Shown: in pieces, positions 35,997-45,240 of the stretch
How positions within the stretch are numbered: the stretch's first letter is position 1
Layout: every line of letters begins with the position of its first letter
Origin: Paracoccus zhejiangensis
GTDB taxonomy: Bacteria > Pseudomonadota > Alphaproteobacteria > Rhodobacterales > Rhodobacteraceae
DNA: 64,000 nt
NCBI RefSeq assembly: GCF_002847445.1
Contig: NZ_CP025431.1
Coordinates: 124,001-188,000, forward strand
Direction of reading: 5' to 3'
Made by a program: the position numbers and the translations under genes
The notes under the pieces: model-generated
Told to the model about the DNA's origin: nothing
What the model saw: the letters and a program-made list of their open reading frames with translations, nothing else
Databases searched by the model: none

Positions 35997-36985
35997 CTTG
36001 GGTCTCCAGTGGAAGGGGATTGAGGGTTGGCCAGCAGCGCGATCTCGCCCGGCCAGACGGCGCGCAAGCGGTCGGCGGCGCGCCAGGCGCGCAGGCCCGA
36101 GCGGCAGGTGAAAACGGCGCGCTGGTCGGGGGCAGGGATCGGACCGGCGGGGCCGAAATCCTCGACCGACTGACGGCGGGCATGGCGGGCGACGGGGGCG
36201 GGGGCTTCGGTGGCGTCGCGCAGCTCGATCAGGAAATCGTCGGGGCGCAGGGCCGAGGCGGCGATGAAGGGGTGCGGTGCGGCTTCCGGTTCGGGGGCAG
36301 AGTCGAAGCGGAAGGAGGAAGTACGGAAGTCTTTCATCTCGAAGCGCAGCATCTGACCCAGCGGCGAGGGCTGCAGCCCCAGCACCACGGCCAGCGCCAT
36401 CTGCGCCTGAACCGCCCCCAGCATGCCCACCACCGGCCCCAGCACCCCGGCGCTGGCGCAGGTCGCAAGGCTGTCGGGCAGGTCGGGAAAGACCGCGCGC
36501 AGCGAGGGCGCGCCGCCGCAGAAGCCGCCGACATAGCCCGACATGCCAAGCGCCGAAGCCGAGATCAGCGGTTTTCGCAGCGCAAGGCAGAGGTCCGACA
36601 GGACATAGCTGGCCGCAAAACTGTCAGCGCAATCGAGGACCAGATCGGCACCGGCGACCAGTGCCGGGGCGTTTTCCGGCGTCAGCCAAGCGACCAGCGG
36701 GGTGACTGCCACCCCGGGATTCAGCGCGCGGGCGAAACCGGCGGCGGCCTCGGCCTTGGGCTGGCCGAGGCTAGGGCCATAGATCGGCTGGCGGTGCAGG
36801 TTCGTCTCTTCGACACGGTCGGGATCGATCAGCGTGATCCGTCCGATGCCGGCACCCACAAGGTATTGCAGCGCGGGAACCCCAAGACCCCCCGCGCCGA
36901 CGACCAGCAGATGCGCCGCAGCGATCCGCGCCTGACCCTCGGCGCCGATTTCGGGCAGGATCATCTGGCGGGCATAGCGGTTCAT
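35993..36985 (-). CDS. thiF: ThiF-type adenylyltransferase fused to a rhodanese-like domain
   Basis: A 330-aa E1-like enzyme. The Rossmann ATP-binding motif is VVGAGGLGVPALQYL, with the adenylation residues DRVEETNLHRQ and DCADSFAASYVL. The C-terminal 80 residues look like a rhodanese domain ending in the active-site loop CRSGLRAW. It adenylates the ThiS C-terminal glycine, and the rhodanese part could supply sulfur for the ThiS thiocarboxylate. MoeB/HesA homologues are the alternative, but the thi operon position favours ThiF. The ATG at 36985 overlaps the thiE stop by 4 nt. Confidence 0.85.
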   Translation of the reverse strand: MNRYARQMILPEIGAEGQARIAAAHLLVVGAGGLGVPALQYLVGAGIGRITLIDPDRVEETNLHRQPIYGPSLGQPKAEAAAGFARALNPGVAVTPLVAWLTPENAPALVAGADLVLDCADSFAASYVLSDLCLALRKPLISASALGMSGYVGGFCGGAPSLRAVFPDLPDSLATCASAGVLGPVVGMLGAVQAQMALAVVLGLQPSPLGQMLRFEMKDFRTSSFRFDSAPEPEAAPHPFIAASALRPDDFLIELRDATEAPAPVARHARRQSVEDFGPAGPIPAPDQRAVFTCRSGLRAWRAADRLRAVWPGEIALLANPQSPSTGDPR

Positions 36986-37578
36986 GCCGTGGCCTTCAGC
37001 CAGTCGCGCACCCGTGCCTCGGGGTCGGGGTTCAGGGTGATGTCGGTCACGGCCGAGACAACATCGGCCCCGGCGGCAAAGGCCAAGGGCGCGCGGTCGA
37101 TGCTGAGCCCGCCAATGGCGATCAGGGGAATGCCACCGGTCCGCGCCTTCCACTCGGTCAGTTTTTCAACGCCCTGCTGGTGCCATTTCATCTTCTTCAG
37201 GATCGTGGGCCAGACCGGGCCGAGGGCGATGTAATCGGGCGTCAGCGCCAGCGCGCGGGCCAGTTCCGCCTCGTCATGGGTCGAGACGCCGAGCCTGATG
37301 CCGGCGGCGCGGATGGCCGAGAGGTCGGCACTGTCCAGATCCTCCTGCCCGAGATGGATCCAGTCGCAGCCCTCGTCGATGGCGATCTGCCAGTGGTCAT
37401 TGACGACCAGCAGCGCCCCCGCCGCGCGGCACAAGGCCTGCGCCCGGCGGATCTCGTCGCGGGTCTCGGCGTCAGGTCGATCCTTGACCCGAAGCTGCAC
37501 CAGTTTCACGCCAAGCGGCAGCATCCGCCCGATCCAGTCGGCGGTTTCAAAAATCGGATAGAAGCGGGGCAGGGTCAT
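36982..37578 (-). CDS. thiE: Thiamine-phosphate synthase ThiE
   Basis: A 198-aa TIM-barrel enzyme. Motifs are [52 protein letters not shown] and PLIAIGGLS. It couples HMP-PP with thiazole phosphate. It overlaps thiG and thiF by 4 nt. Confidence 0.94.
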   Translation of the reverse strand: MTLPRFYPIFETADWIGRMLPLGVKLVQLRVKDRPDAETRDEIRRAQALCRAAGALLVVNDHWQIAIDEGCDWIHLGQEDLDSADLSAIRAAGIRLGVSTHDEAELARALALTPDYIALGPVWPTILKKMKWHQQGVEKLTEWKARTGGIPLIAIGGLSIDRAPLAFAAGADVVSAVTDITLNPDPEARVRDWLKATA

Positions 37579-38339
37579 GCGAGGAAGGCCTTTCCGAGAA
37601 CGGGGGTGGATGGCGCGGCCATGTCGCGCGGCTCCATCGGGTCCGCCTCGAAGGCCGCGCGCCCGGCCTCGACCGCCAGTGCCATCGCCCGCGCCATGCC
37701 GACCGGATCGCCGGCCTTGGCGACGGCGGTGTTCAACAGCACGGCGTCAAAGCCCATCTCCATGGCCTGCGCGGCATGGGACGGCAGGCCGACCCCGGCA
37801 TCGACCACCAGCGGCACATCGGGGAAATGCGCCCGCAGGCTGCGCAGGCCATAGGGATTGTTCAGCCCCAGACCCGAGCCGATCGGCGCGCCCCAAGGCA
37901 TCAGCACCTGACTGCCGACCTCGAGCAAACGTCCGCAGACCGTCAGATCCTCGGTGCAATAGGGAAAGACCTCGAATCCGTCCTCGGTCAGGATGCGCGC
38001 GGCCTCGACCAGTCCGAAAACATCGGGTTGCAGCGTGTCGGCATGGCCGATGACCTCGAGCTTGATCCAGCTTGTGGCAAAGAGTTCCCGCGCCATATGG
38101 GCGGTGGTGACGGCCTCCTTGACCGTATGGCAGCCGGCGGTGTTGGGCAGGATGCGCGTGCCGAGCCCGGCGATCATGTCCCAGAAGGCCTGACCCCCGC
38201 CCGCCTCGCGGCGCAGGCTGACCGTGGCGATGCCCGCCTGCGAGACGCGGAAGGCTTCGGCCAGGATCGCGGGCGAGGGATATTGCGCCGTGCCCAGCAT
38301 CAGCGCGCTGTCGACCGTGGTGCCATAGAAGACCGGCAT
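37575..38339 (-). CDS. thiG: Thiazole synthase ThiG
   Basis: A 254-aa TIM-barrel enzyme. Characteristic stretches are [11 protein letters not shown] near the start, [48 protein letters not shown] and [17 protein letters not shown]. It forms the thiazole ring from DXP, dehydroglycine and ThiS thiocarboxylate. It begins 3 nt after the thiS stop, the only junction in this operon without a 4-nt overlap. Confidence 0.95.
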   Translation of the reverse strand: MPVFYGTTVDSALMLGTAQYPSPAILAEAFRVSQAGIATVSLRREAGGGQAFWDMIAGLGTRILPNTAGCHTVKEAVTTAHMARELFATSWIKLEVIGHADTLQPDVFGLVEAARILTEDGFEVFPYCTEDLTVCGRLLEVGSQVLMPWGAPIGSGLGLNNPYGLRSLRAHFPDVPLVVDAGVGLPSHAAQAMEMGFDAVLLNTAVAKAGDPVGMARAMALAVEAGRAAFEADPMEPRDMAAPSTPVLGKAFLA

Positions 38340-38342
38340 GGC

Positions 38343-38537
38343 TCAGCCCCCCTGCATCGGCGCGACGACCTCGATCCGGTCGCCCTCGGCGATCGGGGTG
38401 GTGGTGCGCAGGGCTGCAGGGACGAAATCGCCGTTAAGGGCGGTGGCGACCTTGGCACCAAAGCCGCAATCGGCCAGCAGATCGGCCAGCGTCGCGGCCT
38501 CGGTCGCCCGCGGCTCGCCATTGAGGGTGATCATCAT
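38343..38537 (-). CDS. thiS: Sulfur carrier protein ThiS
   Basis: A 64-aa ubiquitin-fold carrier ending in the required GG (VAPMQGG). ITLNGEPRATEAATLADLL is the typical N-terminus. The first of two adjacent ATGs (38537, 38534) overlaps the thiO stop. It is activated by ThiF and donates sulfur to ThiG. Confidence 0.93.
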   Translation of the reverse strand: MMITLNGEPRATEAATLADLLADCGFGAKVATALNGDFVPAALRTTTPIAEGDRIEVVAPMQGG

Positions 38538-39517
38538 GCAAAAACCTCGTCCATGAACTCGGGAATGATGCCGCGCTCCAGATGATCCGCCGCCATCGCA
38601 GCGACGGTCGGGGCCAGCAGGAAGCCGTGGCGGTAGAGCCCGTTGGCGTAGAGGGTCGAACCGACACGCCGCAGCCGGGGCAGGTTGTCGGGAAAGGCCG
38701 GGCGGGCATCGGCGCCGGTTTCCAAGAGTTCCGCCTCGCCAAAGGCGGGCAGCAGCGCATAGGCGGCGGAGAGGAGTTCCAGCACCGAGCGCGCCGTCAC
38801 CACCCCACGCCGGTCGCTTTCGATCATCGTTGCGCCCAGCATGAAGACGCCATCGCCGCGCGGCACGATGTAGAGCGGGATGCGCGGATGCAGCAGCCGG
38901 ACGGGGCGGTTCAGCGTCACGCCGGGGCAGCGCAAGACCATCATCTCGCCCCGTACACCGCGCAGGTCGGGCAGGGCATCGCGGGCGGCAAGGCCGCGGG
39001 CGTCGATCAGCTGGTCGGGTTTGGTGGCGGGCGGCGCGCGGTGGACCGCCACTCCTTTCGCCTCGAGCCGGCGGCGCAATTCCGTCAGCGCATCACGCGG
39101 CGACAGATGCGCCTCGGCCTCGTAGAACAGACCCGAGGTGAAGCGCCCGGCAAGGTCCGGTTCCAGCGCGGCAATGGCCTCGCCGTCCAGCAGCCGGTGG
39201 CCGCGACTGCGCCGGGCGAAGCGGGCAAGCTCGCCCCGGTCGCGGTTCAGCGCGAGGACCAGCGTGCCCTGCCGGCTGACGCCGCCGGCATGACGCTGCC
39301 ACCAGCCAATCGCCCCAAGGCCATGCCGCTCCACCGGCTCCTCGGCGGATTCGCCCTCGCAATAAGGGGCGAGCATACCGCCCGCCCAAAAGGAACAGCC
39401 ATGCGGGCCGGGGGTGGGTTCGGGATCGACCAGCTCGACCTGATGGCCGCGCGCGGTCAGTTCGGTGGCCAGCGTCAGGCCCATCACCCCGGCACCAAGG
39501 ATGCGGATGCCGCTCAT
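38534..39517 (-). CDS. thiO: Glycine oxidase ThiO
   Basis: A 327-aa FAD-dependent D-amino-acid-oxidase-type enzyme. It has the dinucleotide motif [15 protein letters not shown] followed by a second-strand acidic residue (ELVDPEP), and near the C-terminus [14 protein letters not shown]. It oxidises glycine to the dehydroglycine used by ThiG, the oxygen-dependent counterpart of ThiH. It overlaps thiD and thiS by 4 nt. Confidence 0.92.
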   Translation of the reverse strand: MSGIRILGAGVMGLTLATELTARGHQVELVDPEPTPGPHGCSFWAGGMLAPYCEGESAEEPVERHGLGAIGWWQRHAGGVSRQGTLVLALNRDRGELARFARRSRGHRLLDGEAIAALEPDLAGRFTSGLFYEAEAHLSPRDALTELRRRLEAKGVAVHRAPPATKPDQLIDARGLAARDALPDLRGVRGEMMVLRCPGVTLNRPVRLLHPRIPLYIVPRGDGVFMLGATMIESDRRGVVTARSVLELLSAAYALLPAFGEAELLETGADARPAFPDNLPRLRRVGSTLYANGLYRHGFLLAPTVAAMAADHLERGIIPEFMDEVFA

Positions 39518-40317
39518 GCCCCGGCCCCCCAGAGCGCATGGAAATGATGCACCGGCCCGTGGCCCGACCCGATCCGCAGCCGGTCGGCAGCGGCAATGGC
39601 GCCCTGCAGGTAGGCATGGGCGCGGGTCACCGCCTTGGGCACGGAGAGTCCCTGCGCCAGTCCGGCAGCGATGGCGGCAGAGAGGGTGCAGCCGGTGCCG
39701 TGGGTGTTGCGGGTGGCGATGCGGGGGGCGGTCAGGCGATGGGTCTCGGGTCCGAGCAGCAGGTCGGTGCAGACCTCGCCCGCGTCATGGCCGCCCTTCA
39801 TCAGCACCCAGTCCGGCCCCAGCGCCAGAAGTGCCCGGCCCTGCGCCTCGCGCGCCGTCAGGTCGGCGGCGGGTTCCGCTCCCAGCAGCTCGCCCGCTTC
39901 CGGCAGGTTCGGGGTCAGCACGGTCGCCAGCGGCAGCAGCTCGCCCCGCAGCGCCGCGATCGCCTCGGCGGCCAGCAGCCGGTCACCGGATTTCGCCACC
40001 ATCACCGGGTCGAGCACCACCGGCAGACCGCGCCCCGCAAGCCCCTCGGCCACGGTGCGGATCACCACAGGATCACCCAGCATCCCGATCTTCACCGCCT
40101 TCACCGGCAGATCGTCGAAGACGGCTTCCATCTGCGCCCGGATCAGCGCGGGCGACAGGGTTTCCACGGCGGTGACGGCGCGGGTGTTCTGCGCGGTGAT
40201 GGCGGTCAGCACGCTGGCGCCGTAGGTGCCAAGCGCAGAAAATGTTTTCAGATCGGCCTGAATTCCCGCGCCACCGCCGCTGTCCGAGCCTGCGATGGTC
40301 AAAGCTATATCCGTCAC
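39514..40317 (-). CDS. thiD: Hydroxymethylpyrimidine/phosphomethylpyrimidine kinase ThiD
   Basis: A 267-aa ribokinase-fold enzyme. It has [20 protein letters not shown] at the N-terminus, [15 protein letters not shown] mid-protein and [18 protein letters not shown] with the catalytic Asp/Gly loop. It phosphorylates HMP twice to HMP-PP for ThiE. It is the first gene after the TPP riboswitch. Confidence 0.94.
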   Translation of the reverse strand: MTDIALTIAGSDSGGGAGIQADLKTFSALGTYGASVLTAITAQNTRAVTAVETLSPALIRAQMEAVFDDLPVKAVKIGMLGDPVVIRTVAEGLAGRGLPVVLDPVMVAKSGDRLLAAEAIAALRGELLPLATVLTPNLPEAGELLGAEPAADLTAREAQGRALLALGPDWVLMKGGHDAGEVCTDLLLGPETHRLTAPRIATRNTHGTGCTLSAAIAAGLAQGLSVPKAVTRAHAYLQGAIAAADRLRIGSGHGPVHHFHALWGAGA

Positions 40318-40393
40318 GTCGCCCCCTTCGACCGACGGATGGATTTGGGGGAAGACAAGCGCAGGGGGATGATCCGCCCGGCATCGTCAAGCT

Positions 40394-40482
40394 ACCCGTT
40401 CCCTCCGCCGGTATTAACCGGATCAGGTTCGATGGGTCGGCATTCGCCTCTCAGCCCCGGTCAAGCGGGGCACCCCAACGAG
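40394..40482 (-). ncRNA. TPP riboswitch (THI element)
   Basis: Read on the minus strand, the element shows GGGGTGCCC, GGGGCTGAGAG and ACCTGATCCGGTTAATACCG followed by GCGGAGGGAAC: both conserved sensor helices of the thi box. It ends about 76 nt before the thiD ATG, so TPP should repress the whole ten-gene operon. Confidence 0.95.
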
Positions 40483-40497
40483 TAAGTGCGGCGGAAG

Positions 40498-41715
40498 CTA
40501 GTGGGAAAGCCGGGGATGGGCAAGGGGGGTTGTCGGCGGGACCGGACGGGCCGGGGCGAGGAAGGGCAGCACGTCCTCGGCGGCCTGTACGAAATGTGCC
40601 TCGGGGCGGGCCAGAAGCGCGGCGCGCTCCTCGGCCAGGTCTTCGGGCGTCAGGCGTGACAGGAGGGCGGCCAGCGCCTCGGGGGTGGGGGTCTCGATAA
40701 CATGGCCAAGCCCGTCCGCGCGGATGCGCCGCCCGGTCTCGGTCTCTGCAAGCGCCACCGAGGGGCAGCCGCACCAGCTGGCCTCATAGATGCGGTTCGG
40801 CAGCAACCAGTCGGAATTCGTGCCCCGCTGCCACATGTCCTGGGACCAGACCAGATCGCAGCCGGCATAGGCCCCTGCCAGTCCCTGCGGATAGGCATAG
40901 GGGCCGGTCCACTCGACGTTCGGACGGGCGGCGACCGCCTGATGAAAGCCGCTCAGCGCGTGGTCGTGCAGCGCGCCCGAGATGCGGACCCGCAAGCGGT
41001 CGCCCATCAGGTCGGCGGTCTGCATCAAGAGATCGATCGAGGCCTGACAGCGGATCGAGCCGACGAGGCCGATGGTCAGGGGGGCGCCCTCGGCACGGGG
41101 TTCAGGCAGGGGTCGGGCCGGACGGCTGACCGGGTCGAGGCCCAGCCACAGCTTGTTCTCGACCACGGCGACCGGACCGTCATAGCCCTGTATGGGCTTG
41201 AAATACTCGCGAATGAAACCGGGGGAACTGACCACCAGCAGCGCCGCCTGCGCCAGCACATGACGCTCGGCCCGGCGCATGATCTGCCCGGCGCGGCCCG
41301 GGCGGGTCATCAGGTCGTGGATGTCGAGGCATTCATAGACCAGCGGGGCCGGGCGTTTGCCCGCGCGGATCGACGCCAGCCGCCGCGCCGCCAGCGCGAT
41401 CAGCGCCATGTCGAGATTGCGGGCGATGATCACCTGCGCATCCGCAAGCTGCCGCCATCCCGCCAGCGCCAGCCGCACCGAACGCGCCGCCGCCCGCGCC
41501 CGTCCGCGGATGTCGCCATGCCGGACCAGCCCCAGATCGATGTTCAGCCAGTCCGGCGTGAACTCCGGGCTGCCCTCGCGCCGCTGGCAGAACGAGGTCA
41601 CGTCGCAGCCAAGCGCGATCAGCGAACGGATGCGGCGGATCTGGGCCGGCTCGGCCAGATCGATGCCGAAGACGGCGACCGGCAGCCCGGCAAGGTCCGA
41701 AGGCGCAGGGCTCAT
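40498..41715 (-). CDS. Glycosyltransferase, GT4-like
   Basis: A 405-aa cytoplasmic or peripheral glycosyltransferase with a GT-B layout. The N-terminal half starts PVAVFGIDLAEPAQIRRI; the C-terminal half contains IGLVGSIRCQASIDLL and the nucleotide-sugar region LLPNRIYEASWCGCPSVALA. Proline-rich residues close the C-terminus. It is the last gene of the leftward polysaccharide operon and overlaps the preceding GT2 gene by 4 nt. Sugar specificity is unknown. Confidence 0.78.
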   Translation of the reverse strand: MSPAPSDLAGLPVAVFGIDLAEPAQIRRIRSLIALGCDVTSFCQRREGSPEFTPDWLNIDLGLVRHGDIRGRARAAARSVRLALAGWRQLADAQVIIARNLDMALIALAARRLASIRAGKRPAPLVYECLDIHDLMTRPGRAGQIMRRAERHVLAQAALLVVSSPGFIREYFKPIQGYDGPVAVVENKLWLGLDPVSRPARPLPEPRAEGAPLTIGLVGSIRCQASIDLLMQTADLMGDRLRVRISGALHDHALSGFHQAVAARPNVEWTGPYAYPQGLAGAYAGCDLVWSQDMWQRGTNSDWLLPNRIYEASWCGCPSVALAETETGRRIRADGLGHVIETPTPEALAALLSRLTPEDLAEERAALLARPEAHFVQAAEDVLPFLAPARPVPPTTPLAHPRLSH

Positions 41716-42614
41716 ACCGGGTCCTTGCCGTAAAGCTGCGGCGGCGTCACGTCGCGCAGGCCCGCGATCACGCCGCGATGCAATTGCCCGCGCAGGTACC
41801 AGAAGATGCGTCCGGTCTCGTCGCCCGCCAGCTTTTCGCGCAACCGGCAATAGGTGGCCTTGGCCGAGGCGGTGACGAATAGTCGCGTGCGCTCGGTCGG
41901 GGTCTCGGCCGTGACGATATGGGTCTGGCCCATGCGGTGGCGCCGCAGCCCCAGCCAGTCCAGCGTCTGCCGCGCCGGCGGCACCGGCTCGGTCAGGATC
42001 GCGCGAGGGGCGGGCAGCATCCGCGCGCCCATGCCGGTCAGGCGCAGGAAGAACTCGGTATCCTCGCCGCCCGACTGGCCGCGCGACAGGTCATAGCGCT
42101 CATCCTGCCAGGGCGTGCCCTGCCAGCGCAGCGCCACGTTGCCGCTGTTGCCGGTGCGGATCGGCTGTGGCGTCCGCTCGGGATGGGTGGAGTGGAAATC
42201 GAGGCGGCTCAGCCAGTCGGGGGCATCCTCGGGGTATTGCGCCAGCACCTTGCCGAAGGCGCCATCGGCCTGCCGGGCCACGGCCATGATCTCGACCAGC
42301 CAGTCGGGATGCACGGCCTCGTCATCATCGAGACCGGCGATCCAGTCCGCGCCCCGGTCGCTGGCGGCATCAAGGCAGGCATTGCGCGCGATCGAGATAT
42401 TGCGGGCAGGGGCGTGGATGTACTGGCAGGGATAGGGCAGGGCACCGGCGGCCTCGGCCACCACCTGCCTTGCGCTGTCGGTATCGTCATTATCGGCGAT
42501 GACCAGCCGCACGTCGCTGTCGGGCGGCAGGCGCAGGGGCGCCAGCGTGGCAATGGCCTCGGCCACGGCGGGGCGGCGGAAGGTGCACATCAGGATGTCG
42601 ATCTTGGTGGTCAT
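41712..42614 (-). CDS. Family 2 glycosyltransferase
   Basis: A 300-aa GT-A enzyme. It opens with KIDILMCTFRRPAVAEAI, has ADNDDTDSARQ and carries the metal-binding acidic motif as AGLDDDEAVHPDWL. A possible catalytic base region is GQSGGEDTEFFLRL. Position in the exoY operon indicates addition of one sugar of an exopolysaccharide repeat unit. It overlaps both neighbours by 4 nt. Confidence 0.85.
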   Translation of the reverse strand: MTTKIDILMCTFRRPAVAEAIATLAPLRLPPDSDVRLVIADNDDTDSARQVVAEAAGALPYPCQYIHAPARNISIARNACLDAASDRGADWIAGLDDDEAVHPDWLVEIMAVARQADGAFGKVLAQYPEDAPDWLSRLDFHSTHPERTPQPIRTGNSGNVALRWQGTPWQDERYDLSRGQSGGEDTEFFLRLTGMGARMLPAPRAILTEPVPPARQTLDWLGLRRHRMGQTHIVTAETPTERTRLFVTASAKATYCRLREKLAGDETGRIFWYLRGQLHRGVIAGLRDVTPPQLYGKDPV

Positions 42615-43657
42615 CGGGTGGCTCCCTTCAGAATACCGGTCAGAAACCCCGCCCCCCAGGGCAGGTGCATGGCAGCGAGTGCCGGCCCGGCCCAGAGGCC
42701 CGCCGGGTCGCGATGGCGCCTGGTCATCCAGAGCGAGGCGGTCAGCAGGACGCCGGCGTAAAGCGCGGGCCAGATCGCGCCAAGTGCAGTCAGCCAGCCG
42801 AGGCCGGTTATCAGACCCGCGAGGAACAGCGCCGCGCCGACGAGCAGCAGGACAAGGTTCACCGCCGGGGCCAGTTGCCGCAGGCGGGGCTTCAGCCGGT
42901 GCTTCAGCACCGTGCGCGCCCGGCCCCGGCCATAGTTCCAGTATTGCCGCGCCAGCGCCCGGAACCCGGGCCGCATCTGGTAATCCAGCCGCAGGTCGCC
43001 CGCCATCCAGATCCGCCCGCCCGCCGCGCGCAGCCGGTGGTCCAGTTCGGCATCCTCGTTATGGCTGAAGCCGGGATCATAGCCACCGATGCTGCGGAAC
43101 CATCCCAGATCCATCGCCGCATGATGGCCGTGATCGACCTCGCCCGAGCGATGCCCGCCGCGATGGGCCGAGCCGCCTGACCCCAGCGGCGTATCGACGA
43201 TCCAGGCGGCGGCGCGGGCGAAGGCGGTCTGGCCGCGGGAATCCATTGGCACCACCACCGAGGCCATGCCCAGATCCGCCAGCCGGTCGGCGGCGGCCAT
43301 GGCATAGCCCGGCGGATAGATCGCATGGGCATCGGCGCGGACAAGGATGCGGTGGTGCGGCAGCGCCGTCTCGGCCACGGCGCGGTTGATGCCCGCCGAT
43401 TGCAGGCGCTCGGGGTTGGCGATCAGGCACAGGTTCGGGAACTCGGCCTGCAGGCTTGCAACGATGGCCTGCGTGCCGTCGCGACTGCCACCATCGGCGA
43501 CGACCAGATGCGCATGGGCCAGACGCGGATCGCCCGCCATCAGCGAGCGCAGGCAGGGCTCGATCGCGCGTGCCTCGTTCAGTGCGGGGACGACGATCAG
43601 CACCTCGCGCCCGGTCAGCGCGGTCTCGCGGGCGAGATCGGGGCGGTAATGGGTCAT
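42611..43657 (-). CDS. Family 2 glycosyltransferase, ExoA-like
   Basis: A 348-aa GT2 with VLIVVPALNEARAIEPCL-like start (EVLIVVPALNEA), VVADGGSRDGTQ, LVRADAHAIYPPGY and HNEDAELDHRLR. Two hydrophobic helices near residues 275-325 anchor it to the inner membrane. This matches ExoA-type enzymes of succinoglycan assembly. The ATG at 43657 overlaps the flippase stop; the frame is open further upstream, inside the flippase gene. Confidence 0.85.
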   Translation of the reverse strand: MTHYRPDLARETALTGREVLIVVPALNEARAIEPCLRSLMAGDPRLAHAHLVVADGGSRDGTQAIVASLQAEFPNLCLIANPERLQSAGINRAVAETALPHHRILVRADAHAIYPPGYAMAAADRLADLGMASVVVPMDSRGQTAFARAAAWIVDTPLGSGGSAHRGGHRSGEVDHGHHAAMDLGWFRSIGGYDPGFSHNEDAELDHRLRAAGGRIWMAGDLRLDYQMRPGFRALARQYWNYGRGRARTVLKHRLKPRLRQLAPAVNLVLLLVGAALFLAGLITGLGWLTALGAIWPALYAGVLLTASLWMTRRHRDPAGLWAGPALAAMHLPWGAGFLTGILKGATR

Positions 43658-45033
43658 GATGCGGTCTCGCTCGCGCTGCGGCGCAAGTGGCGCAGGCTCA
43701 TCAATGTGGGATCGATGCCCAGGAGGCGGCGGGATTGCGCGGCCATGATCGCCAGCGCGACGCCTTGGCCCAGCACCGCGCCAAGCGCCGCGCCGGTCAG
43801 GCCGAAGCCCGCGCCGCCGGCGAGGATGGCCGCCACGATCGCCAGCGCGCCCAGAATGTTGCCGGTGAAATCGGCACGCCCGAGGCCACGCGCAGAGAGG
43901 ATGACCGAGGCCGGGCCGAAGAGGATCGCCGTGGCGGGCAGCGCCAGCAGGATCATCAGCGCCGGTCCGGCGGCGCGGTATTCGGCCCCGAACCAGCCCA
44001 GCACCCACGGCCCGAGAAGCGCGGTGCCGATAACGCCAACCGTCAGCCCGGCCAGCTTGATCGCCGCCGATGTCGCCAGCAGCCGGTCGCGGTTGGCGGG
44101 CTGGTCCGCCGCCATGGCGCGGGCAATGCGCGGGCTGAAGGCCACGTCCACTGCCACCACGCCGAAATTGATGATGTTGATGATCGAGAAGGCCACGGCA
44201 ACGAGGCTCAGCTCGGCCGGGGTCAACACCCATGCGGCGGTGGCGATCAGCAGCGCCTTGCGATACTCGCTCATCATCAGCCCGGGCGAGAGCCAGAGGC
44301 CGAGCGAGATCCAGCCGCGCCAGCCCGCCATCGGGGTCGGCTGGCCCGCCAGCGGTGCGAAGGCTTGGCGCAGCAGGTGGTGCTGGATGAGGACGGTCAG
44401 CCCCTCGGACAGCGCGAAGAGGGCGGCGACATGCCAGGGCTGCAGGCTTGTGTCCGTGAGCCATGCGAGACCCAGCCCGAGGGTCAGGACGATGGGCCCG
44501 GTCAGAAGCCGCGGCAACAGCCCGCGCCGCATGGCACCAAGCGCGGTGGCGTGCCGCGCGGTCAGCCGCGCCAGCGCCACCATGACAGCGGCGACGGCAA
44601 TCCAGCCGACCAGCAGCCCGTTGCCCTGCAGCTGCGCCCAGACCAAAGCGGCCAGCCCGAGGATCGGCGCGGTCAGCCAGACCATGCGGCGGTTGAAGCG
44701 GATGAAGCCTGCGGCCTCGTCCAGCCGACCCTCGTGCAGGGCCGGAACAAGAAGCCGCATGGCCCCGGATTCGACGTTCAGCGTCAGGAGGATCGAGGCG
44801 ATCTGCGCCAGCGCGATGGCGTGGAAGGCGACGCCCGACAGCTCGGGCTGGACCAGCCGGGTCAGGAGCAGCGTCCAGACCAGCGCCAGCAGGTTGGCCC
44901 CGACGCGGGCGAGGATCAGCAAGAGCGAGTCGATCAGCCCGCCGGCATGGTCGCCCGACAGGCGGCCTTGACCCGGCCGTTGCGCGGTCTTTGGCGCAGA
45001 GGAAACCTCGGACAAGCGAATTTCCGCTGGCAT
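43654..45033 (-). CDS. Polysaccharide flippase (Wzx/MATE-type oligosaccharide translocase)
   Basis: An integral membrane protein of about 459 aa with 12 or more hydrophobic helices (for example VGANLLALVWTLLLTRLV). It belongs to the polysaccharide-transporter group of the MOP superfamily. It should flip lipid-linked repeat units to the periplasm. The start is uncertain: ATGs at 45069, 45048 and 45033 are all in frame and lack a strong ribosome-binding site. 45033 is taken because homologous sequence begins well after it. It is followed by overlapping GT genes. Confidence 0.82.
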   Translation of the reverse strand: MPAEIRLSEVSSAPKTAQRPGQGRLSGDHAGGLIDSLLLILARVGANLLALVWTLLLTRLVQPELSGVAFHAIALAQIASILLTLNVESGAMRLLVPALHEGRLDEAAGFIRFNRRMVWLTAPILGLAALVWAQLQGNGLLVGWIAVAAVMVALARLTARHATALGAMRRGLLPRLLTGPIVLTLGLGLAWLTDTSLQPWHVAALFALSEGLTVLIQHHLLRQAFAPLAGQPTPMAGWRGWISLGLWLSPGLMMSEYRKALLIATAAWVLTPAELSLVAVAFSIINIINFGVVAVDVAFSPRIARAMAADQPANRDRLLATSAAIKLAGLTVGVIGTALLGPWVLGWFGAEYRAAGPALMILLALPATAILFGPASVILSARGLGRADFTGNILGALAIVAAILAGGAGFGLTGAALGAVLGQGVALAIMAAQSRRLLGIDPTLMSLRHLRRSASETAS

Positions 45034-45062
45034 TGGCCCCGGTTCCATGATGCTATCGGTTG

Positions 45063-45227
45063 ATGCCATTGGGTTTGTTGATATCCGGATTTCTGCTTGG
45101 GTTGGTCGCCGCGATCGTGGTCTGGACCCTGTGCGATGCAAGCATTCTGATGTCTCTGCTGGTGCTCGTGGTGGTGGCGAACCTGTTCGCCGGGGGGGCC
45201 GCGCTGTGGCGGTCGCGCCGCCGGTGA
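45063..45227 (+). CDS. Small two-helix membrane protein (54 aa), candidate
   Basis: An ORF of 54 codons in the 207-bp gap between exoY and the flippase, on the opposite strand. It encodes two hydrophobic helices (LLISGFLLGLVAAIVVWTL and LMSLLVLVVVANLFAGGAAL) and a basic tail (WRSRRR). From codon 15 on, third positions are strongly G/C, as in real genes here. No clear Shine-Dalgarno is seen. Rhizobial ExoX, a small membrane protein encoded beside exoY, inhibits ExoY, so a similar regulator is conceivable. I cannot show homology. Confidence 0.45.
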   Translation: MPLGLLISGFLLGLVAAIVVWTLCDASILMSLLVLVVVANLFAGGAALWRSRRR

Positions 45228-45240
45228 GGGCGGCGCGGGA

